In this document: one piece after another, positions 45,026-57,653 of the stretch | Layout of the letters: each line of letters starts with the position of its first letter | How positions within the stretch are numbered: the stretch's first letter is position 1 | DNA from: Brachypodium distachyon | Taxonomy: Eukaryota > Streptophyta > Magnoliopsida > Poales > Poaceae | Assembly (NCBI RefSeq): GCF_000005505.3 | Contig: NC_016131.3 | Location: 8,701,501 to 8,765,500, forward strand | DNA length: 64,000 bases | Reading direction: 5' to 3' | Notes under the pieces: model-generated | What the model was told of the DNA's origin: nothing | Seen by the model: only the letters and a program-made list of their open reading frames with translations | Databases searched by the model: none | Translations under genes and position numbers: made by a program

Positions 45026-47311
45026 CTATGTTGCTTGATTACCAACCTTCTCATCAAGCTGCATCTGCTCAAGCAATGCTTCAATAACCGCAGCTTGTTG
45101 ACGTCCATCCAGCCGAGTGTTCACACCAGAACCTTCACCGTTACTTACAGAGGGATGAATTAGTGGAGAAGGTCTAACAGAGTTCACGGATTCAGCTGCA
45201 GTTACTTGCTTCTCTGGTGGAGACTCCTTTACAAGTGTGTGCACCCACGAAAGATCTGGATCATCATCACAACCTGATCTCAGCTCAAAGGAAGATGACC
45301 GACGAAGTTTACCCAATTCTTCACCATTGACACCCCAATCTGGTGTCCCAGAAGGTGATCCCCACCTGGACCATGATGAGCTCAGAGGAGAACCAACAAG
45401 AGCTGATACTCTTGCGGCACTAGGCCCAAAATCACGAGAACTGAGGCTCCTCATTGTCTGCTGTTGCTGCTGCTGCTGCTGGTGCTGCTGCTGCTGCTGC
45501 TGTTCACGCTGGGCAAGAGCAGCAGCTAGGTGGGAATTCATCGGGGACCCAGATTCGACGCATCGGGGAGACATCCGGCCAGGGGAGGAAATACCAAGTG
45601 ATGCTTGCAGTAGAGATGAATGTAAAGGCAACTGCTGGTTGTCCACAGCCTTTGTTGAGTAGACTCCCGTGTTGATTGGTGAAAGGAGCGCTTGCTGCTG
45701 TTGCTGGAACTGATTAAGGATAGCAGCCTTCTGAGAAGGTGAAAACATAGCACCTTGATCGGCATTACTGTACCTTGGAGAGGAGACCATCTCAGCTGAG
45801 AAGAGATCATCCAGGTTTGACGGATTCAGACTCTTGGTCCGGGAAGTATGATTCCCTGTGGATGAACCAAGACGTGAGTAGCACAGATCATTTATAAGCT
45901 GGGAATCAGACTCCTGCAACAGGGAGTAGTCATCTGCAGGCATATCCCTTGCACTAAGTGAGCTTCGGAGCCTGCTCGACTGAAGACTGCTGCCAGGGAG
46001 GTGCAGTGTTGGAACATTTGGTTGCTGCCAGCCCAAAGAAGGGGGCATCCCATTGCTAGAGGGAGACATTGGTGGTGTAAACGGGGACATGACTGCCGAA
46101 ACCGATGATGGAGAACCAGGCATCAAGCCCATTGCTGCTGCCATCTCCATTGCAGTTGTTGCTGAGGCCCTTGGGGATGGTACTGCAGATCCAGTGGAGG
46201 CATACAGTGGGCGGAGCTCATCAGTTGTGTGGGCAAAGAAACAGACACGGCGATTGCAGCCGGTGCCATCCTTGCAAAGACGAGTACGGTATTGTGCTGG
46301 ATGGAGCCAGCACTCAAATACCCCATGAGCATACTCACACATATCACCACGCCGGCACACACCCTTTCTGAAGTCAGGGCATGGCACACAACTGTAGTGA
46401 TACTTGCGCGGATCCCGCCGGCGAGCATTCTCTCCAGGGTGGACAAAGGGGCACTCAGTCCAGTCATGCGAGTATGCACGCGAGCATGGTCTGATCTTAA
46501 AGGAGTACATGCGGAACTCATCAGAAGCATAGATGCTGTTCTTGATATCCGGTAGGGATGGGTCCACTGGGTATTCCTTCTTCTCTGAAGTTGCAACTCT
46601 CGGCAGGTCTGCAAACTTTGTCATCATCATCGTCATTGCAGCAGCTGATGGAGACCGCGCGTTTTCAGCGGTGGGTGATGACACGGGCGACGAGATCAAG
46701 TTTGTGGCCCTTGTTACCACCAGGAGCACGCCATGTTCAGCCTTTGGGAACCCAAGCAGATCTTGCAGGGCAATCTTCGCATCAATCATCTTCGGCGGCA
46801 CAGAGATCACATCAGATGGACGGCACCCAGACGCATCTTTGGCATCAGCATCAGCTCCAGCCTCGATAAGCAACCTAACAGCCTCAACAGCAGACGGAGA
46901 GCCACCAGAGGCGGCACAGTGGAGGGCGGTGGTGTCGTTGTGACCGCAGCGGCGGTTGACATCAACGGAGGGGAGTGACAGCAACAGGCGGAGCGCGTCG
47001 AGGCTGCCATAGGTGGCGGCGACCATGAGCGGGGTGCGCTGCTCCATGAACTTCTGGCGGCCGTACCAGAGGCCGGCCTCGTCCGCAGCGGCGGGAGGCC
47101 CGCTCTCCAGCGCACGGCGCAAGCCGTCGGCATCGTCTTCGGCGGCGAGCTCGAGGAGGCTGGCGAAGGCATCGTCCGTGTCGACGGTGAGGTGCTTGGC
47201 CATCTCGGCAACGGCGGCCGCGGCCGCCGCATTCTTCTTGGGCGTGGCGTCCTCCCCGCCACCGCCGTCGACGCTGGGCGCCGTGGACACGGAGATCGGC
47301 ATGCCGTTCAT
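45026..47311 (-). CDS. CCCH zinc-finger protein with ankyrin repeats
   Basis: An intronless coding region of 761 residues from the ATG at 47311. Ankyrin-like repeats span residues about 91-165 ([30 protein letters not shown]). An arginine-rich region has C276, C287 and H291. Two CCCH fingers follow: C311-x7-C319-x5-C325-x3-H329 and C346-x5-C352-x4-C357-x3-H361. The C-terminal half is Ser/Pro-rich with a polyglutamine tract. This is the plant RR-TZF family, whose members bind RNA and shuttle to cytoplasmic granules in stress and hormone responses. A 5'-leader intron is likely at 47336-47547 (donor GTATGATG, acceptor CGCTCCAG), with an untranslated first exon to about 47690. This makes the longer reading from 47437 unlikely. 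Confidence 0.9.
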   Translation of the reverse strand: MNGMPISVSTAPSVDGGGGEDATPKKNAAAAAAVAEMAKHLTVDTDDAFASLLELAAEDDADGLRRALESGPPAAADEAGLWYGRQKFMEQRTPLMVAATYGSLDALRLLLSLPSVDVNRRCGHNDTTALHCAASGGSPSAVEAVRLLIEAGADADAKDASGCRPSDVISVPPKMIDAKIALQDLLGFPKAEHGVLLVVTRATNLISSPVSSPTAENARSPSAAAMTMMMTKFADLPRVATSEKKEYPVDPSLPDIKNSIYASDEFRMYSFKIRPCSRAYSHDWTECPFVHPGENARRRDPRKYHYSCVPCPDFRKGVCRRGDMCEYAHGVFECWLHPAQYRTRLCKDGTGCNRRVCFFAHTTDELRPLYASTGSAVPSPRASATTAMEMAAAMGLMPGSPSSVSAVMSPFTPPMSPSSNGMPPSLGWQQPNVPTLHLPGSSLQSSRLRSSLSARDMPADDYSLLQESDSQLINDLCYSRLGSSTGNHTSRTKSLNPSNLDDLFSAEMVSSPRYSNADQGAMFSPSQKAAILNQFQQQQQALLSPINTGVYSTKAVDNQQLPLHSSLLQASLGISSPGRMSPRCVESGSPMNSHLAAALAQREQQQQQQHQQQQQQQQTMRSLSSRDFGPSAARVSALVGSPLSSSWSRWGSPSGTPDWGVNGEELGKLRRSSSFELRSGCDDDPDLSWVHTLVKESPPEKQVTAAESVNSVRPSPLIHPSVSNGEGSGVNTRLDGRQQAAVIEALLEQMQLDEKVGNQAT
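45456..45515. repeat. CAG/CTG triplet repeat coding polyglutamine
   Basis: On the plus strand, GCTGCTGCTG-type repeats interrupted by GGT and GTT codons. On the gene's strand they encode a Gln run broken by one His in the CCCH protein. Confidence 0.85.
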
Positions 47312-48064
47312 CTGGGCTTTCTCTGATCCGAAGCACTGGAGCGACACGGGGAAACAAGAGTCATGAAAACAGTCAAGGAAGTCCAAAATAGCACAAGAAA
47401 TGGACTTGAAACCTACCAAATCGGAGCCGAAATACAACGGAAAAGAGAAAAAAACCTAGGCTAAACAGGGACGGATCTAGATGGGGTGCCGGATGTGCAC
47501 CGGCACGCCCAGAACTTGCGAAGATCAGTGGGAAAACAACATCATACCTCGAAAATCAATGGTCAAAGACCGCGGACAGGGTGAAGACTGCAGCAACGCG
47601 ATGTCCCGACGAGGAAGAACGGGGAACGGCGACGCGCGAGAGCCGGGGGTGTTGGGTGCGTGTGGGGATGGGGATTGAGGCAGGGGAGCTATGGATAAAT
47701 AGATTTAGAGCCGCCTTCTTGATGGATATGGGGAAGTTCTGATTAGAGTTGAAGCGCAGGGAGCGGAGACATGAGCTAGGGGAAATTTCTTACACTTTAT
47801 GCTTCATTGTCATTTCTACATTTAGTCCCTATAGAATTACTTAATTACATTCACACACCAACAGCCTTGGTAGGTCAAGACGCTCGAGGGAAAGGAGAAG
47901 AAAGGCACCGAAAGAAAGAAGAGTTGTAGTCCAGATATATGTAGGTGTTCCAGTTTTAAAAAGACATCAGCAAATTTTCATGTATTTTTTATCCTATAAA
48001 GTAAGATCTTTTATGCTTGTCAGATCTTTTTATTGTGAGAATGCTCGTTAGACCTTTGAGGACA

Positions 48065-49215
48065 TAAGTGGTCACTAGTACAATCCCCGTACGTTGCAAC
48101 GGAACAATGAAATTAATGTTTTTTATTATTAAAATGCTCGACAAACGACAAAAGCATCGCTCCTTTTATCTACTTTCCATGAAACAGTTTCTGAACCTAG
48201 ATAAAAACATATTTTGGTGGATACAATCTGAACATCGCACCATGGTAGAATGAAAAGTAAGTTTTAGCACAAGACTAACCATACAGTGGTTATGCAACAT
48301 CGGCCAATGTGTCCTTCATCTTCTCAGTGGCGACAATTAAGCTCTAGACGTGAAACAGATATGCCAACAACAATAGCATGGGCCGGCATGATCTGCGGCT
48401 CCCACAGTCCCACGAGCCTTGACGTCCTCGGGCTCAACCTCGCCCACGTGCTCCCGCCTCCATGGCGATCTTGGGATGCTGCCGAAACCCGTGAACCTGA
48501 CAAGCCACCACAACAGCTCCTGGTGTGGCACCTCCTTCTTGAGTAAGCAGCGAAGGCATGCATCCTCAAGCCATGAGAGTAGCAGAAAGCTCAAACGTGC
48601 ATTGAGATCTGTAATTAACGTCAAACCAATTAATCCCCTACTCATGCATTGGTACCATGAATGCTGCTGGGCAATATTGAAGCATTCTATCGAACACTTG
48701 TTGGCTATAACAACGAGAACATTTCCTTACAAGCGTTAGGCCGAAGAAGATGCTCTTGGACCAGTATTGAGGGCGGTTGCGGCGGCGGGTGGCGACGGGC
48801 GGCAGAGGCAGTTGAAGACCGCGGCGGCGGCTCAGGCAGAGGGGGACGCCTAGCCCAATATGAGTCGGGTGAGATCAGGGTGTGTTCCCTCCCAGGTAGG
48901 CAGGGATCTTGATCACGATCTTGATGTCCTCAAAATCAGCGGTGCTTCGTTTCCTCTACGCACATAATCAGCGGTGAGGTTTTTCTTTTCTGCGTTTTCT
49001 TTCGATGGCATAGGAGGTTGGACGAAGGGAGGGCCGACGGACGACGATGGCCCGGGAGGGCACGGGACGGGGAGGGGACGCGGGGTAGATCAGGTTTTTT
49101 CACCGTGTGTCCTGCTGTCCTGCGGGGAAGCCCATGACCGGTTTTTTTAGCACGCGTGAGGGTAGCGTTTGGCGGACGACGACGAAGGAAGCATTGCTTC
49201 CTTTATTATTAGGTG
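48065..49215. mobile_element. Degenerate repeat with CGTTGCAACG palindrome, possibly Helitron-like
   Basis: The left end TCACTAGTACAATCCCCGTA carries the palindrome CGTTGCAACG. The right end has a hairpin (GGAAGCATTGCTTCC, about 49186-49200) followed by TTTATTATTAG. A 5' TC start and a hairpin just before the 3' end recall Helitrons, but the terminal CTRR and A/T insertion site are not canonical. The GC-rich centre (48290-48900) may be captured sequence. The class is uncertain. Confidence 0.35.
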
Positions 49216-51673
49216 TAGATATTTGAAGTTAGACGGACATCTTATGTATCGTGTCTTCAAAGAGGTCGACAAACACTTTATTTATTTATGGACCATTAGT
49301 TTAGACTCGTTGTGCTGGATGGGATTTTATGATACTTTGTGCCATTTTTGGATAAAGTTTTCGAATCAGATGCACTATCTCATAGTATAATTTAGGTGCA
49401 GTTACGGACGCCTCAACTTGCATATGTTTTCAACAAATTCGTTTCTCAACCTTACTTTGAGAGTAGTGGGAGAGATAACTTCCCAATACAAATTAAGACG
49501 CCAACACAAACCATATAACTAGCCCATGGGGGTGGGGTGGTTCTTGGGATGTCAAAGCACACACTCTTGTTTGATTGGCTACCACATGCTGTGCAACTTC
49601 CATGTAGTTCTCAAAAGATTTTAGTAGGCTACTATGTGCATTAAAAGCGCGCCAACTTCCTAAATCAAATTTTCGCGCCAACATAAAGATCACTAACTAA
49701 TAGGTTTTAGTTCTAAGGATGTAAAAAAAACTCAAGTTTTATACTCAGATTTGGTTGGCTACCATATGCTGCCAAATTTACACGTATTTATGAAAATACG
49801 TCATTAAAACAAACTTTGTCGTGGTTCTCATTTACTTGTGCACGTCGCGACAAAATCAAGTGCACACCGTTTCTCTCTAATTAAGCTCATTGGGTGGGTT
49901 CAAGTTTGGGGCATTTAAGTTTGTGCCTGCTTGGTTCACATGATTTGAAGGATTGCAATAGCACTCACATCGCCTTAAGTTTTATGGGGGTTAAACCCTT
50001 GATTGCTTGCAGCATAGAAAACAATTTCTTTTCTATGTGAATAGAGTCAAGGAGATTGTTTTGCAAATTTTGGCGCAAATAAGCTTTATTTTTACAATTT
50101 TTTTTGTAGATTTTGATCCTACAAACTGAACGACATAGATAGTTCATTTTGTTGTCAAAATTGGCCGGCTCATGGGCTACCAAAATGATCACCAATTTTT
50201 TTGGCTAGCTACATTGAGTTTGATTTGGACAATTCACAACCGCAGCATTTGAAACACGATAGCATCTTTTTTGCGGGGGAGAAATTCGGTAACAATTACT
50301 CTCGCGTTTGCAAAACGTAAAGCGTATTTTGATGGTTCAAATTCATGCTTTGACTAATAGTTAGTTTATTAATATATTGACAATGTCATATCTATCATAT
50401 TCATAAGTTTTTTTTGCTGTGAGTAATTCTATAACTATGGGTAAGATATGATAGGAGAAAAATCATAAAGAATTTATAGCAGCCAGCAGGGCCAACCCCC
50501 TGCACGTCCTTTCAAGGCAACGCCCCACGTTTCCATAACCGGCACGCCGTGGGCGGCAGATCCGGGCCGTCTGACGGCCGCGATAACGGCAGAAGCAGCG
50601 AGCGCTCCATCCTTGGGCCCCCACCACAGCGAGTCCACTCCGCTTCCCCCACGTACGGGGTCCGCCACACCTGAGTGCGCTAGGTACGCTCGACCGCGTC
50701 CCTCTCGTGCCTTCTCGAAATTTCCGACGCTCCCGTCCGTTTCTCCCTTGTCCGCATCGCCCCGCTCTCGTCGTCGCGCGCGAGGTCTTCTCTTGCTTTC
50801 TTTCCTTTTCTCCCGTCACGTTTGCGCCCGTCGACTTGGTTGGTGCGTGGCGGCACGCGGCAAAGCGCGAGGGAACGAACGACGACGGGCTCTCACTCGC
50901 GATCGCCAACTCCCGGACAGGCCCCCCGCGCGCCCGGCAAAAGGACAGGTGGGTGCAAGCCTACGAAGCAGTAGTTGTAGTGTGCCACAAGCGATGTCCT
51001 AGTACGCGCCTGAGTTCGTCGTCGTCACACTGTCCTGTGGAAGAGAGCTGCCGGCCGTGCCCGTGCGTGTCAGGTCGATCGCTGCCTTTTTGAGCCATCA
51101 GGACTGGCCGTAATTGGATCGACTTACAAAGTAAAACCACAACGGAACGTTAACGTGCCGCTCTCGTTTCTGCAGCTCGCGCCCGTTCGTTCCCTGAAGC
51201 TTTGGAATGGTGATGGTGCTAATCATCCAGCTTCATGCAGGCCGAGGCAGGCAGCGTGAGCGTGGAAGGCTGATTAACGCGCGCATATTTAGCATGTCGA
51301 ATTATTTTCAGTCCTTGGCAGAAAATAACAAAAAAGAAATAAAGAATCGCTTTCAGTCGTAACAAAGGACGACTACTGTAATATAGATGCACTAGCTACT
51401 AGCTAGCTAGGGCCCTCGGTTTCTGCCGGAGCTCCGCCCGACGACGCTGACTGCAAACACGAAGGATCTCAGGCCGCACACGTGTGCATGCAACAGTGCA
51501 GCCACGGTTGGGTTAACCACAGTCCACAGATCAGTCTGTCTTACCTAGACTTGTCCTGGAGAAGATGGTACGCTCGTGACATTGATCCATAAAACAAAAC
51601 CACACCATTTGAGTCATGGTTTCACGAGGACACGGTCGATGACGTTTTCATCAGTAAGCCACACTTCTAAAGT
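49216..51673. other. Gene-free spacer
   Basis: AT-rich to about 50460, then GC-rich from 50480 to about 51100 with overlapping frames on both strands and no recognisable domain. No gene is supported. Confidence 0.4.
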
Positions 51674-52628
51674 AAAATTGTTTCAACTTTATATGTCCGA
51701 TTAAGCTCCTTGACAGCAAACTCGACAAGACGGACCCATACGTCGCTATTTTTCTCTCCATTGGTCCAAGTTAGACAGTTTATTTTTTTCAGTCCCCTCA
51801 GCCTTTTCTTTTTATAAGCCCTTCCGTCTTTCTTTCTTTCTTCTCCCAAGCCGTTCGCCAGCACCGGCGTGGCCATCAACGCCACCGAGAGGCAGGCGGT
51901 AACCTCGCCCTAACCTCGCGGGCCATGTTCGTCAGCAGGTCATGGGGACCTGCCTCTTCCCGCCCATCATCTTTTAGATTGTTTACCAGGCCTACGACAT
52001 CGGGCTCGACGCAGGGTACCCAACGTCGTACGTTAAGATCTGCAGTGGGATCGCGGTGTCGAGAGTCAATAGGTGGACCGAGCACAGAAAATACTGCATC
52101 TGTTTTGCGCCACCTTCTTCTCCTTGTCGTCACCATATGCAAGCTCAAGGATCTCCATCGCCGCCCCCGAAAAGGTTGCAACCATCGTGAAGAGGCGGCT
52201 GGTGCCGCCGTAGATGCGTTGGAGGATGGATCTAGCCATATGGAGGCTCTGTGGCTAGGCTCGCCCTCTAGGTGCGACGATGGGTTCCCCTATGCCGGTC
52301 TTGTTGCCATGGTCACCGTACCTCCATGGTCACAACGCATGGGGCACCGCCGTGTCGCCATGGCTCGCCCACCAAGAGTGGCGGTGGGTTCTCCTACGCT
52401 CAGCCGAGGAGGAAATCGAGGAGCCAGAGGAGGATTGGACCCGGAGGAGAAGGAGAAGGGGAAGGGGTGGGAAAAGACCAAAAATGAGGAGGTGGGAAAG
52501 AATAGTCTGCCAGACGTGGACAAACGGATTGAAAAAAAAACCCATAAGACCTTATATGTAGGCCATATCTGTCAAGTTTGACATCAAATGGCCTAATCGG
52601 GTAGATTAGGTTTTTATGAAACAATTTG
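51674..52628. mobile_element. Candidate MULE or Pack-MULE
   Basis: The outermost ~90 bp on each side are imperfect inverted repeats. The left starts AAAATTGTTTCAAC and contains CCGATTAAG and GACAGCAAACTCGACA. The right, reverse-complemented, starts AAATTGTTTCAT and contains CCGATTAGG and TGTCAAACTTGACAG. Flanks ACTTCTAAAGT and ACTCTAGGAGT could be a decayed 9-11 bp duplication. The GC-rich interior (51860-52480) has no transposase and may be captured gene fragments. Confidence 0.45.
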
Positions 52629-53657
52629 ACTCTAGGAGTGTGACTTACTGTTGAAAACCTCATTTGTTGTGTCCCGGTAAAATCCTAACCTCAAACATAG
52701 TGTGGTTTCCTAAAATTTACTCTCATGTTTACGAGCATATTCTAGTTTTTTTTAAACTAAAGTTTTCCTTAGGTTTACATTACGGGTCATGACTTCGTCG
52801 CAAACCATAGCGGCATGGGCGCAGGCCAAAAAATGCCAGCTTGGATGATTGAACGGAAAAGAGAGGGACCCCACCATGTTGACGTATTGAAGTATTTCCC
52901 GTTGCTTTCAGTCGTGAACTTTTAAGAACCCCACAAATCCTATACCAGTCCAAGCAAGGACGGGAGCGAGCCGTACGTGGAGGTCGACAGCAGGCACCGA
53001 AATAGAAGAGCACCGCACTTAATCGTAGGCGTAGCTCGGACACGATGGTGTCGACTGTCGATAATGACATGAGCAGCGAGTTTGGCAACGACACGGCGGT
53101 ACCGCGCCCCATCAGGGCATGATGATGTCTCTGATGGCGATTTTTTTTTTTGGAGCGAAGTCTCTGATGGCGATGGATCATACAGGCGCGTGCCACTCTG
53201 CATACGGGATAGGGATACGGCACCGTCGTGACTGACCCGGCATATTGGGATGGGTCGTCGGCCCATGGGTCCGAAGTGCGTGATGCACTACTGCAGCCCC
53301 CAGAGCCCATCAAGTGCTCTACCTCGGGCAAGCCTTTTATTTCCTTCGGCTCTTGATGGCTTCATCGGTGAAGCATGCAAAATTCAGTTCAGACCCCCGC
53401 TAGATTACTTCAGAAACAGGACTTTATTCAGTCACTAGAGTTTGGCATTCGAAGACAGAAGCATTTAGTGCCTACAGGATACATCCATATACATGCGGAC
53501 ATACGGTATCGCCCTACCTTGCAGGGGGTATTAAGCCACCTAGAATAACAATTTACGCCGGGGGTGCTTTTGAATGGAAGCAAATCCCCGGGTAACTAAG
53601 ACCAAACACCCAGGTTATCTACAGGGGATCAGCAAGCCTAGGATGTCGAGCTGTGCT
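52629..53657. other. Gene-free spacer
   Basis: No convincing coding frame. The right end is the 3' flank of the Yippee gene. Confidence 0.45.
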
Positions 53658-56061
53658 TCATAAGTCATCAGCATCGCTTCCGCCCACATGAGCATCATGT
53701 GTAACCCAGTAGTGACTCCCATCAGGGCCTGACACCTTAAACCTGCACAGGCTCCAAAAAAAGTTTAGCTCCAAGAAACTTAGTCCTATAATTTGTTACT
53801 CCCTCCGACCGGTATTACTTGTCTCAAATTTGCCCAAATACGGATGTATCTATGTGTAAAAAGCATCTAGATACATGTAATATTTCGACAAGGAATTCTG
53901 ACTGGAGGGAGTATTAAAACACCATCATGTTCAAGGTGATCACCTCTCCAAAATGAATTTTCCTTCCTTGTACCTCTGGCTCTTCTCATGTGCAGCCTCC
54001 TAGAGCAGGAGCACCATAGAACTTAGGACCGGCAATACACAAGATATTGCAAAATAACCATCAATAGTATCTTACATATTTCCATCCAACAATGGATCCA
54101 CAACCAACACAGAAGATATCAGAAACCGTATGCAGTCCTGTCATCATCACGCGATCCTCTTTTACTCCAGTTGTAACATTGACGCTGCCAGAACAGACAT
54201 GTAATGACAAATCTGCCGGAAGACAGACTACTGTAAAGAGTACTTGTCTTAAGAAACAACGCACCTTAGAGTCTACTAGTACCAAATAATGAATAAATAT
54301 ATAAACTGAACTAAATGGCACAACTTTGTTACTGGACTACCAAACATCAAATTTGTTCCTCTGGATGGTTATGAACTTCAGAAAATGTTAGAGCACTAAT
54401 ATATGAAAGAACACCGATAATATATTTTTCTTAGATGCACCTGAAGTTTGAACAGTAACTCCACCACTCCCTAATAGGCTCCTACACTAGAGTATTCAGA
54501 ACGGGAATCGATTGAGCAATGGAGATATGTATGTATTTCTTTTCAAAGTCAATGTAGATATGTATCTCTCTCTCTCTCTATCTTGGTTAGCAGTTTGGTG
54601 ACCCAAAACCCTAGACCCGGTATCAAGTATAACGATGGAAAAGACCAGGTATTATCCAAAGGAACAACTCAATGCATGACACCTAAACTATCAGGAAGAA
54701 CTAAGGGTCTGTTGGACCTCTAAAAAAAAGGATCCTAGTAGGTGATAGAGTTGATACTTGACATAAAGAATGCTTGGTCTTGGTGGTCCAGCAACAAAAG
54801 GATGGAGGCAGACAGTTAGGTCAATTGTAACATACCTTTTACTCATTAACAGAATCGGATTGAAAGTCTATAAGGTTCATTGACATATCTAGTCAATGTA
54901 TTGTTGTATGCAGGTGACTTCATCTGTTTGGGATTACATCGGAGCTCAATTTTAAAAAATATGGAGTGGTGTAGCTGTCTGGGATTGCATCGGAGATCAA
55001 ATTTAAACATATGGAGTGGTGCAGTATGAAATAACTTTAGCTTCTAGGGACTGCATGAGAGATTAAGCATATGGAGTGTTGTTCAAGCAAGTAACAATAG
55101 TCGTCAAGGACTGCTTCAAAAGTAGATTTCAACAGAGGTAGACCGCAGGCAAATCTAGGATGGACAGTCTTAGAATTAAGCCCACATGAACTACCAAAAC
55201 AACTAGTATCGCTCCTTGCAAAGAAGAGCACAATAAAAAGAACGCGAGCATAAAGGCTGAAGGTTTTCGGTATGTTTTCTTTCAGAAACTGGGCCAATTC
55301 TCTTCTCCTTAATGAACTAATGAACTGCAGGAGCTCCCTGCCCTTTCGAGATTTCTTGAAAAAAAAAATATGAGAGGTTGAAATCACCATCTGGATTCTT
55401 TACCGTTTCTTCTCAAGGCTAGACAGCCAATGTAGCCCATCTTAGAAGGTTCTTCTGCTTACTTTGGTTTACCTGCCCCTCATCCCAAAAGTGGCTTTGT
55501 GCTACGTGTTACCTACCTTGCAATACGATCCTAATTCTCAACCTTCCTCGTGATTTTAGGACAGAGCGTTCGTCAAAAGATTTTAGGACAGAGTAGGTGT
55601 TAGCTCCTGGCGCCAGAATCCAACTTCAAGGTGCGGAAACCACACGCCGCTGCGAATTTGTCTCAGATTCTTGCCTTTGCGACGCGTCCAACTACCCGAC
55701 AGGAAGAGCAACACAGCCTAGTACGGAGTAGATTCAACGTATAAACAAAGGAGGAGAGTCGCATTTCCCCCCAATTTTACTTCGCACAAAGCTCCCGGCG
55801 CGCGAAGAGAAGGCCACTTACACCTTGTTGAAGAGATAAGCCTTCCCGTGCTTGGAATGGAAGGCCTGCAAGAAAGCGGAAACACGTCGCCTTCACATCA
55901 TGGCACCGAATAATAAATACAGTAGTAAAAAGGGATTTGCAAAGAGCACGGGCAAACGAACAAACCTTGGAGATGATGTCCGAAGCGAGGCCGAGGTGGG
56001 TGTCGCAGTGCTTGCAGCTGTAGACGTTCCCGTCGAGGTGCATCAGGAAGAGCCGCCCCAT
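53658..56061 (-). CDS. Yippee-like zinc-binding protein
   Basis: Five minus-strand exons (55966-56061, 55822-55865, 54076-54184, 53944-53999 and 53658-53742) join in phase to 129 residues. The protein starts [20 protein letters not shown]. The paired C16-x2-C19 and the later CVGCGS segment supply the four zinc ligands of the Yippee fold, related to Mis18 and cereblon folds. [18 protein letters not shown] and [17 protein letters not shown] are family blocks. The ending is [13 protein letters not shown]. The cellular role of plant Yippee proteins is not settled. A Stowaway MITE sits in the last intron. The gene appears intact. Confidence 0.93.
53799..53911. mobile_element. Stowaway-like MITE, ~113-bp subfamily
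   Basis: CTCCCTCCGACCGGTATTAC to GAATTCTGACTGGAGGGAG, with TA flanks, in the last intron of the Yippee gene. Confidence 0.8.
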
Positions 56062-56821
56062 CGCCTCCTCCGCCCCGACTCCAATCGCTCACGAATCGCC
56101 AAAATCCACACGCGATCGGGCCGAGGGGGGGTCACTCCAATCGCGATCGCGTGCGTGCGACTCCGGAACCCGCGTTCCCCCTTGCCTCGAGCCCGAGATT
56201 AGCAGGAGGAAGGACTGCCTCCGATTTGGGGAGTTTGGCTTGCGCGGGGGCTTTGTGCTGTGGCCTGTGGCCGGAGCGAAGCAGGTTGCGAGATGGGGAT
56301 GGGGCTGTGCGGTGGGATTGGGAATGGAATGGACGGGAAGGGATGAGAATGAGGAAGATACACTGGATGCGTTTGGTTCACGGACAAGCAAAGATGTGTG
56401 TAGGGATAGCCGCGTGGAGCGTGCATTGGCATGTGCGTCACGCTGCGCGAGAGTTGAGACGCATATCGCGTCGAGAACGTGAGGAGTGCCGTCCAACGGG
56501 CCACGGCTTACCAAATTGGACCGAGACGGCGTATCCCTCCCATCTCTACGTGCGGGCAGAATTCCAGCGCTCCGAGGCCCTTCCTGTGTGTGTTTTTCTT
56601 TGCGTTTGGATGTGTGACATCGAGTTTCTTCTAGCGTCTCTAATGATTTGTGCCACCTTGGATACATGACCCCACGCGTCATGGACTGTGTGGGCTAGGA
56701 CTCGCGTTGGCTTTTCTGCGGGGCTCTCGTGCGCGGTGGCATTTTTGTGATATTTGGCGACCCAACGGTTCGGCGGCTGCTTCGCGTTTCTGGTGTCATG
56801 GGGTGACCCCTGCCTCGACTC

Positions 56822-57473
56822 TTCTTCCACGTGGTGCCACGCACACCGGCCGCCTCTGTGGCCTCGCTCCTCGCCGCCGCGTGGGCTGCCGACCCGCCCA
56901 CCGGGCTCCGCCTCGTCGCCAACCTCCGCGGCGTGCGCGGCGCCGGCAAGTCTGACCGCGAGGGCTTCTACGCCGCCGCTCTCTGGCTCCATGCCCGCCA
57001 CCCGGCCGCGCTCGCGCGGAACGCCGCCTCCGTCGCCGCATTCGGGTACCTCAAGGACCTCCCCGAGCCGCTCCACCGGATCGTGCACGGCGGCAGGTCC
57101 ACCAGGACACTCGGCAAGAAGGCTCGCCTCGAAGCCGGGAGCGGCGGCTTCGTCCGTCGCGGAGGCCGCGGCAGAGGCCGCTTGCGCAGCTCCAGCAGGC
57201 GCAAGCCGTGCCGCGAGGAGAGCCCCGCGCCCTGGCACGGCGGAAGAGCGCGTCGCGGGCAGCCTGGAGCGCAACCGGAAGCTCGCGGCCGTGGCTGCGA
57301 TGTCACGCCGGAGCAAGAGGGCGGATGCCGTGGCGAGGGTGGGGGAGATGTACAGGCGCGACTCGGCGTATCGGTTCCTGCATGACCGCACGGCCGACCT
57401 GTTCGCCGGCCTCCTCGCGGAGGACATGCGCAAGCTCGCCGACGGCAACGCCAGGGAGGTCTCGCTTGCGATT
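56822..57473 (+). pseudogene. DUF2828-family fragment, frameshifted and truncated
   Basis: The first frame encodes LLAAAWAADPPTGLRLVANL, RGVRGAGKSDREGFYAAALW, AAFGYLKDLPEPLHRIVHGG and STRTLGKKARLEAG. Near 57170-57200 the frame changes and continues as GTAEERVAGSLERNRKLAAV, YRFLHDRTADLFAGLLAEDM and NAREVSL. It then runs into unrelated sequence (ISCFTLNTGHI stop). These blocks match the plant DUF2828 family, which is several hundred residues longer at both ends. The remnant therefore lacks its N- and C-terminal parts and is broken inside. It is very GC-rich compared with its flanks. The family function is unknown. Confidence 0.75.
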
Positions 57474-57529
57474 AGTTGTTTTACTTTAAATACTGGACAC
57501 ATATAATTTATAGTACAATGCTGATTTCT

Positions 57530-57653
57530 TTTTTGTGGTGGTACGGAGGCGTCGGGAGCTTCGCGGCCAGAGCCAGCGAGGAGTAGTCCATGGGAACGGT
57601 CGCCATGTGATTGTCGATTTGCTTGGCTTCGCTTTGCTCGGTGCGGGTTTGGT
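57530..57653 (-). mobile_element. 124-bp GC-rich segment flanked by 17-bp direct repeats
   Basis: GTACAATGCTGATTTCT occurs perfectly at 57513-57529 and 57654-57670. The segment between starts with a short T-run, consistent with a tiny minus-strand retroposed insert. Slippage or a small duplication is the alternative. Confidence 0.55.

Noticed and set aside
45237..47366. Plus-strand frames opposite the CCCH gene
   Set aside because: Shadows of the 761-residue coding region, including artificial Cys/Ala runs from the CAG repeat.
50463..51093. GC-rich frames as a gene
   Set aside because: Frames on both strands overlap, with no recognisable domain, splice pattern or coherent composition.
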